Source: Parabacteroides gordonii MS-1 = DSM 23371 (GTDB lineage: Bacteria > Bacteroidota > Bacteroidia > Bacteroidales > Tannerellaceae). Taken from it: 64,000 nucleotides of DNA. The notes beneath the pieces were generated by a model, which ran no database searches, was not told the DNA's origin, and saw only the letters and a program-made list of their open reading frames with translations. The stretch covers positions 1,182,419 through 1,246,418 of the forward strand of contig NZ_KQ033919.1 in NCBI RefSeq assembly GCF_000969825.1. The letters are read 5' to 3'. This document shows, in pieces, positions 42,160 to 52,726 of the stretch. How positions within the stretch are numbered: position 1 is the first letter of the stretch; each line of letters opens with the position of its first letter. A program made the translations under genes and the position numbers.

Positions 42160-43110
42160 TTATAACGACTCTATCTCCTCTACCGACAAACCTGTACATT
42201 TTGCAATGCCGGTAGTCTCTATACCCATACGTTTCATATTTACTGCCGTCTGACGTAAGGCTTCTGCCTTTCCTTTAGCCTCTCCTTCTGTAAGACCTTC
42301 CGCTTTTCCTTCGGCAAGGCCTTCGATCCGGCCTTCCCATTTGGCGGTGTCGAGAACATCGTTCTGGATCATGATTACATTCAGGTGCTCGTCATAAGCA
42401 TGCCGCTCCTGCGAGGACATGGAGTAATACTTTAGTTTCTCGCGGGCTTCACGAAGGCCGGGTGTTGTCGTATCGGGACGGATCGTGCCGTCTTTCAGGT
42501 ATTTGATCCATTCGTCCAAAGGCGTTGTGGCTACTTTATCGAACTCGTTTACACGGATCAGAATGTATTCAGGGAAGATCTCAGCAGGCAGGCGGGTGAT
42601 GACTGCATCACGGTCGCGCATGTTGATACGCAGACGGTCGCCTGTATGCACACCGGTGAAATGATTCTGTCCGTGGTAGAAATAATCCGTACCTACACCG
42701 AGATCGAAGTAAATAATACTGATGGAGTAGACTTTCTTTACCTTCTGATAACCTTCCCCCAGCGAGATATGCTCGGTGATAGCTTTGGCCACGCCATAGA
42801 GGATACGTTCGAGATAATGTACTTCGCGGGTGTTCTGGATTTCGACGATGATGATCTCGCCTTTGCTGTTCAATGCTTTGATGTCTACACGGTTGAACTT
42901 GTCGCTGGCACTTTCCTGGTTGCTTTCGCTTTCGAGGATTTCAAGGATACGAACCTCTTCCCGCAATACGACTGTCAGGAAACCGTTAAGCACATCGAAG
43001 TTGGCCTTCTGGCGCAACAAACGCTTGATGGCCCAATCGAAGCGGATATACCGGTCTTGCAACTCTTTTCTTTCATTCTCTGCCATGACTTTTGGATCTA
43101 AATTTTTCAT
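42160..43110 (-). CDS. Rpn-type PD-(D/E)XK nuclease with glycine/glutamate repeat tail
   Basis: 316 residues. Begins like most Bacteroidetes Rpn proteins (YIRFDWAIKRLLRQKANFDVLNGFL); the nuclease core has NRVDIKALNSKGEIIIVEIQN with Asp and E-x-Q. Residues 262-285 are short repeats of the type EG(L/K)AEGKAEG, then a terminal helix CTGLSVEEIESL. Convergent with the other Rpn gene; their ends lie 130 bases apart, but their N-terminal parts differ, so they are not a recent duplication. A -7 box TATCTTTG lies at 43141-43148 on the same strand. Confidence 0.88.
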   Translation of the reverse strand: MKNLDPKVMAENERKELQDRYIRFDWAIKRLLRQKANFDVLNGFLTVVLREEVRILEILESESNQESASDKFNRVDIKALNSKGEIIIVEIQNTREVHYLERILYGVAKAITEHISLGEGYQKVKKVYSISIIYFDLGVGTDYFYHGQNHFTGVHTGDRLRINMRDRDAVITRLPAEIFPEYILIRVNEFDKVATTPLDEWIKYLKDGTIRPDTTTPGLREAREKLKYYSMSSQERHAYDEHLNVIMIQNDVLDTAKWEGRIEGLAEGKAEGLTEGEAKGKAEALRQTAVNMKRMGIETTGIAKCTGLSVEEIESL

Positions 43111-43140
43111 AATTAAGTGTTTTATGTGTTACGTAATTCA

Positions 43141-43148
43141 CAAAGATA
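43141..43148 (-). promoter_or_regulatory. -7 element for the second Rpn gene
   Basis: TATCTTTG on the minus strand, 30 bases before the ATG at 43110; a palindrome TTACGTAA lies between. Confidence 0.5.
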
Positions 43149-43366
43149 CATATATTAATGGATGAACTGGTAGAGTCGGCACATTTTTTCCAGGCAAGAA
43201 GTGTTTTATATTTGAGGAACCGAGCCGGCTATTCCTTAATAGAACATCCGGATGGGATGGGTCTCGCAAACTAAGCTCGTTACATAGGAAAGCTACCCTT
43301 TTCTCTCCCGACATCTAACCATTTTTCTCCTGACTAATAGATTCGTACAATATACTTTGCATAATA

Positions 43367-43500
43367 GTAAGGCATGCCTTACATATTCGTATATATAGCC
43401 TTACATATTTGTAAAGCACACCTTACTTATTTCAAATAGCAGAGCTAAATGATTAATAGTCCTATGCTAAGACCTTAACATTCCTATGCTACCGCCTTAG
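43367..43500. repeat. 22-bp tandem repeat array (array 2)
   Basis: CCTTAC starts at 43377, 43399 and 43421, each followed by an AT-rich stretch (period 22); CCTATGCT starts at 43461 and 43483 (period 22). A 16-bp perfect palindrome GTAAGGCATGCCTTAC (43367-43382) opens the array. Units have the same 18-plus-4 layout as the array at 19851, and CCTATGCTACCGCCTTAG is close to its third unit CCTATGCTCCCGTATAGG. The gene-free stretch 43111-43583 otherwise holds the Rpn promoter and the enolase terminator. Confidence 0.7.
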
Positions 43501-43518
43501 CTTTCGGCATAGAGCCGG

Positions 43519-43548
43519 AAAGAACAAAGCCGTCCCCGAAGGAACGGC
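43519..43548 (-). terminator. terminator of eno
   Basis: On the minus strand stem GCCGTTCC/GGGACGGC with a TTCG tetraloop, followed by TTTGTTCTTT. Confidence 0.85.
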
Positions 43549-43583
43549 CTCTTATCATTCAAAATCAGACCTTATTAGTTTTC

Positions 43584-44873
<1,290 letters not shown>

Positions 44874-44909
44874 CTAAATATTTAGTATTCTATTATTTTT
44901 CACTCAGTA

Positions 44910-44917
44910 CAAATATA
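44910..44917 (-). promoter_or_regulatory. -7 element for eno
   Basis: TATATTTG on the minus strand, 39 bases before the ATG at 44870. No TTTG at the exact -33 position. Confidence 0.5.
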
Positions 44918-45105
44918 ACAACGAGTGCGCAAAGATTGTTGTCGAACCGCCATAGAGTTTTTCAATGAATAAATAGAGGACTTTCTTTTTCTATTCAATA
45001 TTTTATCTAAATTTGGTGCCGGATTAGTAGACATTTTTCCTTAAATAGTTTCAACCTTTTATATTAACAAACTGTTTTAACATAAAAAGTATCATTTGTC
45101 GGGTT

Positions 45106-45504
45106 ATGAAAAAAGTTCTATCCATATTAACACTGCTCATTTTGATCTTTGCAGGTCAGAAGGTTGCGTTTAATGCTGATAGCGAAAGCATAGTCCTGCA
45201 ATGTAACCAGACCGACGATGAAAATGCTTCTTCCCTGAACAAGGAGCTTAAGAAGTTTGAATTAAGTAAAAATCCTCTCGAGTCTTTCGATATAACTGCC
45301 CGTACGAAACCGGCTTCCGACAATTACGAACGTCTTTTCAAGTTGTCGAACAGTAACAAGGAGTTTTTCTTCCTGAAACTGAAAAGGCAAGCTACGCAAT
45401 ATAAAATATCAGAGACATTATCTACTATTCAAACCATAAACTACTCCTCGCTCCGTAAATGTGGAAACCAGTGGATCTACGTTCTGCGGAAACTCGTTAT
45501 TTGA
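45106..45504 (+). CDS. small secreted protein of unknown function
   Basis: 132 residues with a hydrophobic N-terminal signal (VLSILTLLILIFAG). The rest is polar and basic with no recognised domain; two Cys (33 and 118) could form a disulfide outside the cytoplasm. It precedes the exbB operon on the same strand by 126 bases, with a hairpin between, and may or may not belong to it. Confidence 0.6.
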   Translation: MKKVLSILTLLILIFAGQKVAFNADSESIVLQCNQTDDENASSLNKELKKFELSKNPLESFDITARTKPASDNYERLFKLSNSNKEFFFLKLKRQATQYKISETLSTIQTINYSSLRKCGNQWIYVLRKLVI

Positions 45505-45533
45505 TATTATAGATAAAATGATTGTAATCGTCA

Positions 45534-45557
45534 GGTTATACCTTTAGAGGTATAGCC
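45534..45557 (+). terminator. hairpin between small secreted protein and exbB
   Basis: Stem GGTTATACCT/AGGTATAGCC (nine pairs plus one G-T) with loop TTAG, followed by a second weaker stem TGCACA/TGTGCA. There is no T-run, so read-through into exbB or an attenuation role is possible. Confidence 0.45.
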
Positions 45558-45630
45558 CGGATGCACATTCTCTTATTTGTGCACTTAAACCATTATTTTC
45601 TGTTTTTATCTTCAATATAATATCAAAATT

Positions 45631-46440
45631 ATGAAAACAAATAATTCAATTATATCAAAAACATCCAACGGCGTTTCGGCCGGTATTGTTATTATCGTTT
45701 GCTTTATCCTGGCCGTATGCTTCTTTCATTTTGTGCTGGGTAATCCATCCAACTTTATGGATAATAATCCTGACAACCATCCGCTTCCAGGCAATTATGC
45801 AGGTACGATTTATAAAGGCGGCTATATCGTTCCGGTCGTTATCACACTGTTACTGACCGTTATTACATTGAGTGTGGAACGTTTCATCGCAATCAGCCGT
45901 TCCAAAGGGAAAAAGGGGTTGATGGGATTTGTCCGGACAATCAAAAAAGATCTGGAAGAAGGTAACCTGGAAGCTGCCAAAACAGCTTGCAAAGAGCAAC
46001 AAGGTTCAGTAGCCAACGTCGTTAACGCCGCCCTGACCCGCTATGCAGATGTCGAACAAAGACCGGATCAGACGAAGGAACAAAAGATGGTCATTATCCA
46101 GAAAGAGATCGAAGAAAGTACTGCGTTGGAGCTGCCCACGATGGAGCAGAACCTTCCGGTTATCGCAACAATCTCTACATTAGGTACTTTGTTCGGGTTG
46201 CTGGGTACCGTATTAGGTATGATCCGTTCGTTCGCCGCCTTGGCCAATGCAGGAGCACCCGACTCTGTTGCGCTGTCGACCGGTATATCGGAAGCGCTGG
46301 TTAATACGGCCTTAGGTATCGCAACCGGTGCTATGGCCATCATCTCATACAACTATTTCACCAGTAAAATAGATAATATCACCTACGCTATTGATGAGAT
46401 CGGTTTCTCTATCGTACAGACATTCGCCGCTAAACACTGA
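45631..46440 (+). CDS. exbB: ExbB/TolQ/MotA-family proton channel protein
   Basis: Inner-membrane protein of 269 residues with helices at about 17-37, 66-86, 180-200 and 222-245. Signature ELPTMEQNLPVIATISTLGTLFGLLGTVLGMI and ALVNTALGIATGAMAI. It forms the stator with ExbD that uses the proton gradient to drive TonB. First gene of the six-gene exbB-exbD-exbD-tonB-pstS-TPR group; gap to exbD is 5 bases. Confidence 0.93.
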   Translation: MKTNNSIISKTSNGVSAGIVIIVCFILAVCFFHFVLGNPSNFMDNNPDNHPLPGNYAGTIYKGGYIVPVVITLLLTVITLSVERFIAISRSKGKKGLMGFVRTIKKDLEEGNLEAAKTACKEQQGSVANVVNAALTRYADVEQRPDQTKEQKMVIIQKEIEESTALELPTMEQNLPVIATISTLGTLFGLLGTVLGMIRSFAALANAGAPDSVALSTGISEALVNTALGIATGAMAIISYNYFTSKIDNITYAIDEIGFSIVQTFAAKH

Positions 46441-46445
46441 AGCAT

Positions 46446-47054
46446 ATGCCGAAGATCATAGTAAAACGCAAGAGTACATTCATTGACATGACGGCAATGA
46501 GTGACGTGACAGTGTTGCTGCTTACTTTCTTTATGCTGACATCTACCTTTATTCAGAAAGAACCGGTTATGGTAACTACCCCGGCTTCTGTTTCCGAAAT
46601 CAAGATACCGGAAACAAATATTCTTTCAATCCTGGTAGACCCGGACGGGAAAGTATTTATGAGCCTGGATAAACAGGAAGACAAGGCGAATGTGCTGAAG
46701 ATGCTGGGTAAAGATTATGGTATCGACTTTACCGACAAGGAAATATACAACTTCAGCCTGCTCCCTTCTTTCGGTGTTCCTATCCAGAACATGCAGGAGT
46801 TTCTGAACCTGCCGGGTTCCGAACAAGATCGTTTAATACAGAACTACGGAATCCCGGCCGACAGCACCAACAACCAGTTTAAAGCGTGGGTTCAACATGC
46901 CCGCGAAGTAAACCGCGACCTGGTGATTGCCATTAAAGCCGATCAGCAGACTCCTTATCCGAAGATCAAGAACATTATGAACACATTGCAGGACTTGAGG
47001 GAGAACAGGTATAACCTGATCACCACACTCAAAAACGTTCCTGACAATGCCTAA
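46446..47054 (+). CDS. exbD: ExbD-family protein (first copy)
   Basis: 202 residues, one helix near the N terminus (FIDMTAMSDVTVLLLTFFML) with the conserved membrane Asp 20, followed by a periplasmic domain that is longer than in E. coli ExbD. Works with ExbB to couple proton flow to TonB. Paired with a second, different ExbD gene 12 bases later. Confidence 0.92.
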   Translation: MPKIIVKRKSTFIDMTAMSDVTVLLLTFFMLTSTFIQKEPVMVTTPASVSEIKIPETNILSILVDPDGKVFMSLDKQEDKANVLKMLGKDYGIDFTDKEIYNFSLLPSFGVPIQNMQEFLNLPGSEQDRLIQNYGIPADSTNNQFKAWVQHAREVNRDLVIAIKADQQTPYPKIKNIMNTLQDLRENRYNLITTLKNVPDNA

Positions 47055-47066
47055 ACAACTAACGTT

Positions 47067-47729
47067 ATGGCAGAAGTAAATACAGATAAAGGTAAAGGCG
47101 ACGGCAAGAAAGGCAAGCAGAAAAAGGTGAATATCCGTGTGGACTTTACTCCGATGGTGGATATGAACATGTTGCTGATTACTTTCTTTATGCTCTGTAC
47201 TTCGCTCAGCAAGCCGCAGACGATGGAGATCAGCATGCCGTCGAAAGACCATGTAACGGAAGCCGAACAGACGAAGGTAAAAGCATCCAAAGCGATCACC
47301 CTCATATTGGGTGAAGACAGCAAGGTGTATTACTATTTCGGCGAACCGGATTACGAGCATGTCGAATCATTGCAGACAACCGACTTCTCTCCCACCGGAT
47401 TACGCAACATCCTATTGGAACGTAACTCCGATGCCGTGCAGAAGATCACGGAACTGAAAGTGAAAAAGCTGAATAAAGAGATTTCCGAAGATGAGTTTAA
47501 AAAGCAGGCCACGGAAATAAAAGGCGGCAAGGATGCGCCGGTCGTACTGATCAAGGCTACCGACGATGCTTCCTACAAAGACCTGGTGGATGCACTCGAT
47601 GAAATGCAGATCTGCAACATAGGCAAGTATGCGATTGTCGACATCACCGACGGAGATAAGTTTCTGGTTGATAATCTAAAAAGCGGGGGTGAACTATCCA
47701 AGGAGATCGCCCAGGCGAATAAAAAATGA
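47067..47729 (+). CDS. exbD: ExbD-family protein (second copy)
   Basis: 220 residues. A lysine-rich cytoplasmic start (KGKGDGKKGKQKKV), then one helix with the membrane Asp in FTPMVDMNMLLITFFML, and a long periplasmic domain. Two dissimilar ExbD proteins per operon are usual in Bacteroidetes and suggest a hetero-dimer in the ExbB pentamer. Its stop overlaps the tonB start as ATGA. Confidence 0.92.
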   Translation: MAEVNTDKGKGDGKKGKQKKVNIRVDFTPMVDMNMLLITFFMLCTSLSKPQTMEISMPSKDHVTEAEQTKVKASKAITLILGEDSKVYYYFGEPDYEHVESLQTTDFSPTGLRNILLERNSDAVQKITELKVKKLNKEISEDEFKKQATEIKGGKDAPVVLIKATDDASYKDLVDALDEMQICNIGKYAIVDITDGDKFLVDNLKSGGELSKEIAQANKK

Positions 47730-48559
47730 CGATCATGATTAATATTAATAATATAAATCTGAACTCACCGGAATGGACTGATTTGATCTTTAAGGGAAAG
47801 AACAAAGAATACGGAGCTTATGAGTTACGTAAGAATTCTTCCCGCAGGCATATACGTGCCCTGATCATCGTTGCTGTCGGGGCTGCCCTGGTAATGATCA
47901 TTCCGGTTCTAATCAAATCCGTCATTCCGCAGCATACCAAAGAACAGGTGCTGGAAGTGACTACGCTTTCCAACCTGCAAATGGAAACGAAGGTGCCGGA
48001 AGAAAATCAAATCCGTACGATCGAGGCTCCGCCGCCCCCTGTATTGAAAAGTACGATCAAGTTTACACCGCCTGTCATCAAAGCGGACAAGGATGTAAGG
48101 GACGAGGAGGAGATCAAGACACAGGAAGAACTGACTACGTCCAAGCTGTCTATTTCAGTGGCGGATGTCAAGGGTTCGGATAGTGCGGATGCTATCGACA
48201 TTGCCGATCTGAAAGATAATAAGGAAGTGATCGAGGAGGAAACGACTCCTTACATTGCTGTCGAACAGATGCCGCAATTCCCCGGTGGAAATGAAGCTTT
48301 GTTGAAGTTTATCAGTACTCACCTGAAATACCCGGTAATTGCAGCAGAAAACGGGGTTCAGGGAACTGTAACGCTTCGCTTTGTGGTCAGTCCGACAGGT
48401 GAAGTCACTAAGGTAGAAGTATTGAGGCAACTGGATCCTTCTTGCGACAAAGAGGCTATACGGGTAATTAAGTCTCTTCCGCAATGGGTTCCGGGAAAGC
48501 AGAATGGTAAACCTGTACCGGTCTACTTCACGGTTCCGGTACGCTTCAGATTACAATAA
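47726..48559 (+). CDS. tonB: TonB energy transducer
   Basis: 277 residues. One N-terminal membrane helix (about 43-65), a linker with a short Pro stretch (APPPPVLK) and acidic segments, and the C-terminal TonB domain (about 190-277: PQFPGGNEALLKFISTHLKYP, GTVTLRFVVSPTGEVTKVEV, QWVPGKQNGKPVPVYFTVPVRF). The PGG-type start of the domain is typical of Bacteroidetes. It contacts the TonB boxes of SusC-like receptors. Start overlaps exbD stop; an alternative ATG is three codons later. Confidence 0.93.
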   Translation: MTIMININNINLNSPEWTDLIFKGKNKEYGAYELRKNSSRRHIRALIIVAVGAALVMIIPVLIKSVIPQHTKEQVLEVTTLSNLQMETKVPEENQIRTIEAPPPPVLKSTIKFTPPVIKADKDVRDEEEIKTQEELTTSKLSISVADVKGSDSADAIDIADLKDNKEVIEEETTPYIAVEQMPQFPGGNEALLKFISTHLKYPVIAAENGVQGTVTLRFVVSPTGEVTKVEVLRQLDPSCDKEAIRVIKSLPQWVPGKQNGKPVPVYFTVPVRFRLQ

Positions 48560-48560
48560 T

Positions 48561-49538
48561 ATGGAGGTAAAGTGTATAAATAGTAGGATTGTTTGGGGTA
48601 TATCCATGATTGTGATATACCTCGGCATGTCCTTTCTGCTGGCTTCCTGCAACAGTAGGAAAACCAATTCACCGGACGATACGCCTACGAGCGGTGTAAT
48701 TGCAATCGCTTCGGATGGTTGCTTTGCCCCGATCATTGAGGAAGAGATTGCTGTGTTTGAAAGTCTTTACAAGGAAGCGGGTATTGTTCCTTTCTTCTCC
48801 GGTGAGACCGAAACGATCAACCGCCTGCTGCATGACAGTACACGGTTGGCAATCACTTCACGTCCGCTAACCCGCGAAGAGACTGAATACATGAACGCCA
48901 AAAAGCTATTCCCTAAGAGTATCAATATTGCAACTGACGCAATAGCTTTAATCGTCAACAAACAAAATACGGACTCTCTGATCGGTATTCCTTCCATAAA
49001 AGAGATACTGACCGGAAAGGTGAAGGATTGGAAAGAGCTTTCCGGTAATAATAAATCAGGAAAGATAGAAGTAGTATTCGATAATCCGAATTCGGGGATT
49101 GTCCGTTATGCGATCGATTCAATCTGTGGCGGTGAACCGTTTGCCGGAAATCTTCATGCTATGGAAGGTAACCGGCAGGTTATGAATTATGTCGCCCAGT
49201 CACCCGGTGCCCTGGGCATTATCGGAGTGAACTGGATCAGTAATCCGCTTGACTCAACCTGTATGAGCTTTGCTGACAACATAAAAGTAATGGCGGTCAG
49301 CCGTTATAAAAATGCAACGGCAACGAATAGTTTCAAACCTTATCAGGCGTACATTGCCTTAAAGGAGTATCCGATGACAAGATCCGTTTACCTGATCTTA
49401 TCAGAACCGCGCATGGGACTGGCTTCCGGCTTTACTACCTTTATCACCAGCGACCGGGGACAACGGATCATTCTCAAATCCGGCATCCTCCCCGCTACAC
49501 AGCCTGTCCGGTTAGTGAATGTAAGAGATCAATTATAA
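48561..49538 (+). CDS. PstS-like substrate-binding lipoprotein
   Basis: 325 residues from ATG at 48561, one base after the tonB stop. Lipoprotein signal with LLASC (Cys 29). The mature part is a PBP-like phosphate-binding fold (GVIAIASDGCFAPIIEEEIAVF, SRPLTREETEYM, IPSIKEILTGKVKDW, FVNSP-like DNPNSGIVRYAID, SPGALGIIGVNWI). No pst transporter genes follow, so its place in the TonB operon suggests another role; this position is conserved in Bacteroidales. Confidence 0.88.
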   Translation: MEVKCINSRIVWGISMIVIYLGMSFLLASCNSRKTNSPDDTPTSGVIAIASDGCFAPIIEEEIAVFESLYKEAGIVPFFSGETETINRLLHDSTRLAITSRPLTREETEYMNAKKLFPKSINIATDAIALIVNKQNTDSLIGIPSIKEILTGKVKDWKELSGNNKSGKIEVVFDNPNSGIVRYAIDSICGGEPFAGNLHAMEGNRQVMNYVAQSPGALGIIGVNWISNPLDSTCMSFADNIKVMAVSRYKNATATNSFKPYQAYIALKEYPMTRSVYLILSEPRMGLASGFTTFITSDRGQRIILKSGILPATQPVRLVNVRDQL

Positions 49539-49559
49539 ACCCTATAAACATCTACAATC

Positions 49560-51140
49560 ATGATAAAGAATTTATATATACTCGCTTTAAGCCTGATAGC
49601 CATAGCTATCCACGCTGATAACCAACAAGGTATTGCTTACTACAAAGCAGGTGAGCCGACCATCGCAAGCCAGCTTTTCAACAAACAGCTAAACGCTTCC
49701 CCTGCCGAACAAGCCGAAGCGTTCTATTATCTGGGAGAAATAGCCTTTGATGCCGGTAAAACGTCAGATGCACTTGCCTACTATCAAAAAGGGTGGAGTG
49801 CTTCTTCCGACTACGCTTATAATAAAGTAGGCGAAGGTAAAGTATTACTTAAAACGGATAAGCCGGCCGCCCAAAAAGCGTTTGATACGGCAATCAAAAT
49901 AAATAAAAAGGACGTACCGGTTTATGTAGCCATCGCTAAAGCGTATTCCACCAACGGGATGAAACCGGAAGCTCAGAATGCGCTCGATAATGCAAAGAAG
50001 TATAACATCAACGATCCGGCCATTTACCTGTATGAAGGCGACCTGTTGATCAGTCAAGATAAACCGGGGGACGCGGCCGGCCGATATGAACAGGCGATCC
50101 ATTTCGACCCTTCCTGTAAAGAGGCTTATCTCAAATATGCAAATGTCTATCAGGGTGTTCAGCCTGCATTATCGATAGAAATGCTTCAGAAAGTCATTAC
50201 CAATTATCCCGACTATCTCCCTGCTTACAATCAACTCGGCAATATCTATTCATTGCAGGGTGCATATTCCAAGGCAGTAGCAGCCTATAAAACGTATATG
50301 GTGGGTGGTCTCTACTCTATCGACAACCTGATCCATTACGCCTCTGCCCTCTTCTTCAACAAGCAATATGCGGAAGCCGCCAAAGTCATTAACGAAGGCC
50401 AGGCTATCGATCCAGACAACTTCCTGCTGAAACGTCTGAGCATCTATAATAGCTATGAGACAAATGCATACGAGAAAGGACTCGAAGAAATCAACACCTT
50501 CTTCAATGATCCAGATGCCAAATATATATGGCAGGATTATCTATACTACGGCCGCTTACTCAACAAAGCCCGGCAATATGATAAAGCGGCAGAGGCATTA
50601 CAGAAAGTGATTAAAGAAAATCCGTCCCATACGGAAGTGTATAAAGACTTGGCAGAGGTGTACAGTAACAGTGAAAACGATTCGGATGCCATCAACGCCT
50701 ATACATTATATATAGAGTCACTTGGCAAGGAATCCGAAGCAGCCGATTATTACCAACTGGGTAAATACTATTATTCTGCTGCAGCCAAAGATAGCCTGGC
50801 GGCTACCGGTTACCTGACAAAAGCAGATAGTTTGTTCGCCATCGTAAAAGAACGTGTACCGGATAGCCATTTAGGAAGTTTATGGCAGGCACGTACACAG
50901 TCCCAACTGGATCCGGAAACAGAACAAGGGTTGGCTAAACCCTACTATGAGACGTGTATTCCTATCCTGGAAAATAATAAAGACAAATATCGCAATGAAT
51001 TAACGGAATGTTATCGCTATCTGGGTTATTACTACTACCTTAAGCAGGATATGGATAGTTCAAAATTATATTGGAATAAGATCCTTTCAATAGATCCTGC
51101 CAATGCGACGGCACAGGAAGCTTTGAAGAATATCAAATAA
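49560..51140 (+). CDS. periplasmic TPR protein
   Basis: 526 residues with a signal peptide at about 1-19 and at least ten TPR-like helical pairs through the chain (AFYYLGEIAFDAGKTSDALAYYQKGW; YNQLGNIYSLQGAYSKAVAAYKTYM; LYYGRLLNKARQYDKAAEALQKVI). Last gene of the TonB group, 21 bases after the PstS-like gene. TPR proteins act as scaffolds; here the partner is probably part of the TonB system, which is inference from position. Confidence 0.88.
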   Translation: MIKNLYILALSLIAIAIHADNQQGIAYYKAGEPTIASQLFNKQLNASPAEQAEAFYYLGEIAFDAGKTSDALAYYQKGWSASSDYAYNKVGEGKVLLKTDKPAAQKAFDTAIKINKKDVPVYVAIAKAYSTNGMKPEAQNALDNAKKYNINDPAIYLYEGDLLISQDKPGDAAGRYEQAIHFDPSCKEAYLKYANVYQGVQPALSIEMLQKVITNYPDYLPAYNQLGNIYSLQGAYSKAVAAYKTYMVGGLYSIDNLIHYASALFFNKQYAEAAKVINEGQAIDPDNFLLKRLSIYNSYETNAYEKGLEEINTFFNDPDAKYIWQDYLYYGRLLNKARQYDKAAEALQKVIKENPSHTEVYKDLAEVYSNSENDSDAINAYTLYIESLGKESEAADYYQLGKYYYSAAAKDSLAATGYLTKADSLFAIVKERVPDSHLGSLWQARTQSQLDPETEQGLAKPYYETCIPILENNKDKYRNELTECYRYLGYYYYLKQDMDSSKLYWNKILSIDPANATAQEALKNIK

Positions 51141-51160
51141 ATAGATCTCGAACTCATGCA

Positions 51161-51200
51161 AATAAAAACGGCCGACATAAATATGCCAGCCGTTTTTATT
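51161..51200. terminator. bidirectional terminator between TPR gene and rplQ
   Basis: Perfect 12-bp stem AATAAAAACGGC/GCCGTTTTTATT. It ends the TonB operon (plus) and the ribosomal operon (minus). Confidence 0.88.
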
Positions 51201-51218
51201 ATATATAAGTTACAGATA

Positions 51219-51713
51219 TTATTCTGCAGCTTTTTCTTCTGTTGTTTCTGCAACAGGTGCTTCAGCAACCGGAGCAGTTTCAGCAGCTGTAGATTTCTTA
51301 CGAGAACGTCTTGTTTTCGTAGCTTTCTTAGCTGTTGTATCTTTCAACATGTTTTCGTTATAGTCAACTAATTCAATGAAGCACATTGCAGCGTTGTCAC
51401 CTAAACGGTTACCAGTCTTGATGATTCTGGTATAACCACCCGGACGATCACCGATCTTCTGAGCTACTTCCTTGAAAAGTTCTGTTACAGCATTTTTATC
51501 CTGTAATGTACTGAATACGATACGTCTTGAGTGAGTTGTATCCTCTTTGCACTTTGTGATCAGAGGTTCAACAAACTTACGAAGCGCTTTCGCTTTTGCT
51601 GTTGTCGTAAAGATTCTCTTATGCTTGATCAAAGAAGAAGCCATATTAGACAGCATTGCTTCACGGTGAGTATTCGTACGACCTAAATGATTGAATTTTT
51701 TATTATGTCTCAT
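51219..51713 (-). CDS. rplQ: 50S ribosomal protein L17
   Basis: 164 residues. The core (1-about 120) has [21 protein letters not shown] type start and [18 protein letters not shown]-terminal tail of about 40 residues rich in Ala, Lys, Thr and Glu extends past the usual bacterial end, as in other Bacteroidetes. Last gene of the ribosomal block, 5 bases from rpoA plus its leader bases. Confidence 0.97.
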   Translation of the reverse strand: MRHNKKFNHLGRTNTHREAMLSNMASSLIKHKRIFTTTAKAKALRKFVEPLITKCKEDTTHSRRIVFSTLQDKNAVTELFKEVAQKIGDRPGGYTRIIKTGNRLGDNAAMCFIELVDYNENMLKDTTAKKATKTRRSRKKSTAAETAPVAEAPVAETTEEKAAE

Positions 51714-51721
51714 CGCTTTAC

Positions 51722-52714
51722 TTACTCTTTATCTAATTTATATTTCGTGATATCCATACCGAATGAAAGGTTCAAGCTTTCAAGCAGTTCATCAAGTTCA
51801 GTGAGCGACTTCTTACCGAAGTTACGGAATTTCAACAAATCATTTTTGTTGAACTTAACCAGTTCACCTAATGTTTCAACATCTGCGGCTTTCAAGCAAT
51901 TCAATGCACGAACGGAAAGATCCATATCTGCTAACTTGCTCTTAAGCAACTGGCGCATGTGAAGTACTTCTTCATCGAATTCTTCATTGCCGTCAGTATC
52001 AACTGTCTCGATCGCAATCTTTTCATCTGAAAACAACATAAAATGGTGAATCAGAATCTTAGCAGCTTCTTTCAACGCTTCCTTCGGATGAATAGAACCA
52101 TCTGTGGCTATTTCAAGAACCAACTTTTCGTAGTCCGTCTTTTGCTCAACACGGAAGTTCTCGATCGAATATTTAACGTTGCGTATAGGAGTGTAAATAG
52201 AGTCGATAGCAATAACGTGAACGTCTGCGTTCGGATCTCTGTTTTCGTCAGCGGGTACATATCCGCGTCCTTTATTTATCGTTAATTCAATCTGGAAACT
52301 AGCGTTCGGATCCAAACGGCAAATAACCAGGTCAGGATTCAATACTTCGAATCCGGTCAGCTGTTTACCTATATCACCGGCTTTGAACACTTCCGAACCC
52401 GAAACAGTAATACTTACTTTTTCATTCTCTATGTCGTCTACAATATGCTTGAACCGTACCTGTTTCAAGTTCAAGATAATGTTTGTTACATCTTCAATAA
52501 CACCGGGGATTGTTCCAAATTCATGGTCAACACCTTCGATCTTAATGGATGTAATAGCAAAACCTTCAAGCGACGACAGGAGAATACGACGCAGAGCATT
52601 ACCTATAGTAATACCATAGCCGGGTTCCAACGGACGAAATTCAAACTTTCCGAAGAAATTGTCCGCTTCCAACATTAATACTTTATCGGGTTTTTGAAAT
52701 GCTAATATCGCCAT
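51722..52714 (-). CDS. rpoA: RNA polymerase alpha subunit
   Basis: 330 residues from ATG at 52714 ([15 protein letters not shown]). N-terminal assembly domain with [15 protein letters not shown]-terminal domain (about 250-325) with [31 protein letters not shown], which contacts UP elements and activators. The longer start at 52723 adds three residues absent in relatives. Confidence 0.97.
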   Translation of the reverse strand: MAILAFQKPDKVLMLEADNFFGKFEFRPLEPGYGITIGNALRRILLSSLEGFAITSIKIEGVDHEFGTIPGVIEDVTNIILNLKQVRFKHIVDDIENEKVSITVSGSEVFKAGDIGKQLTGFEVLNPDLVICRLDPNASFQIELTINKGRGYVPADENRDPNADVHVIAIDSIYTPIRNVKYSIENFRVEQKTDYEKLVLEIATDGSIHPKEALKEAAKILIHHFMLFSDEKIAIETVDTDGNEEFDEEVLHMRQLLKSKLADMDLSVRALNCLKAADVETLGELVKFNKNDLLKFRNFGKKSLTELDELLESLNLSFGMDITKYKLDKE

Positions 52715-52726
52715 GGAAATCAATTA

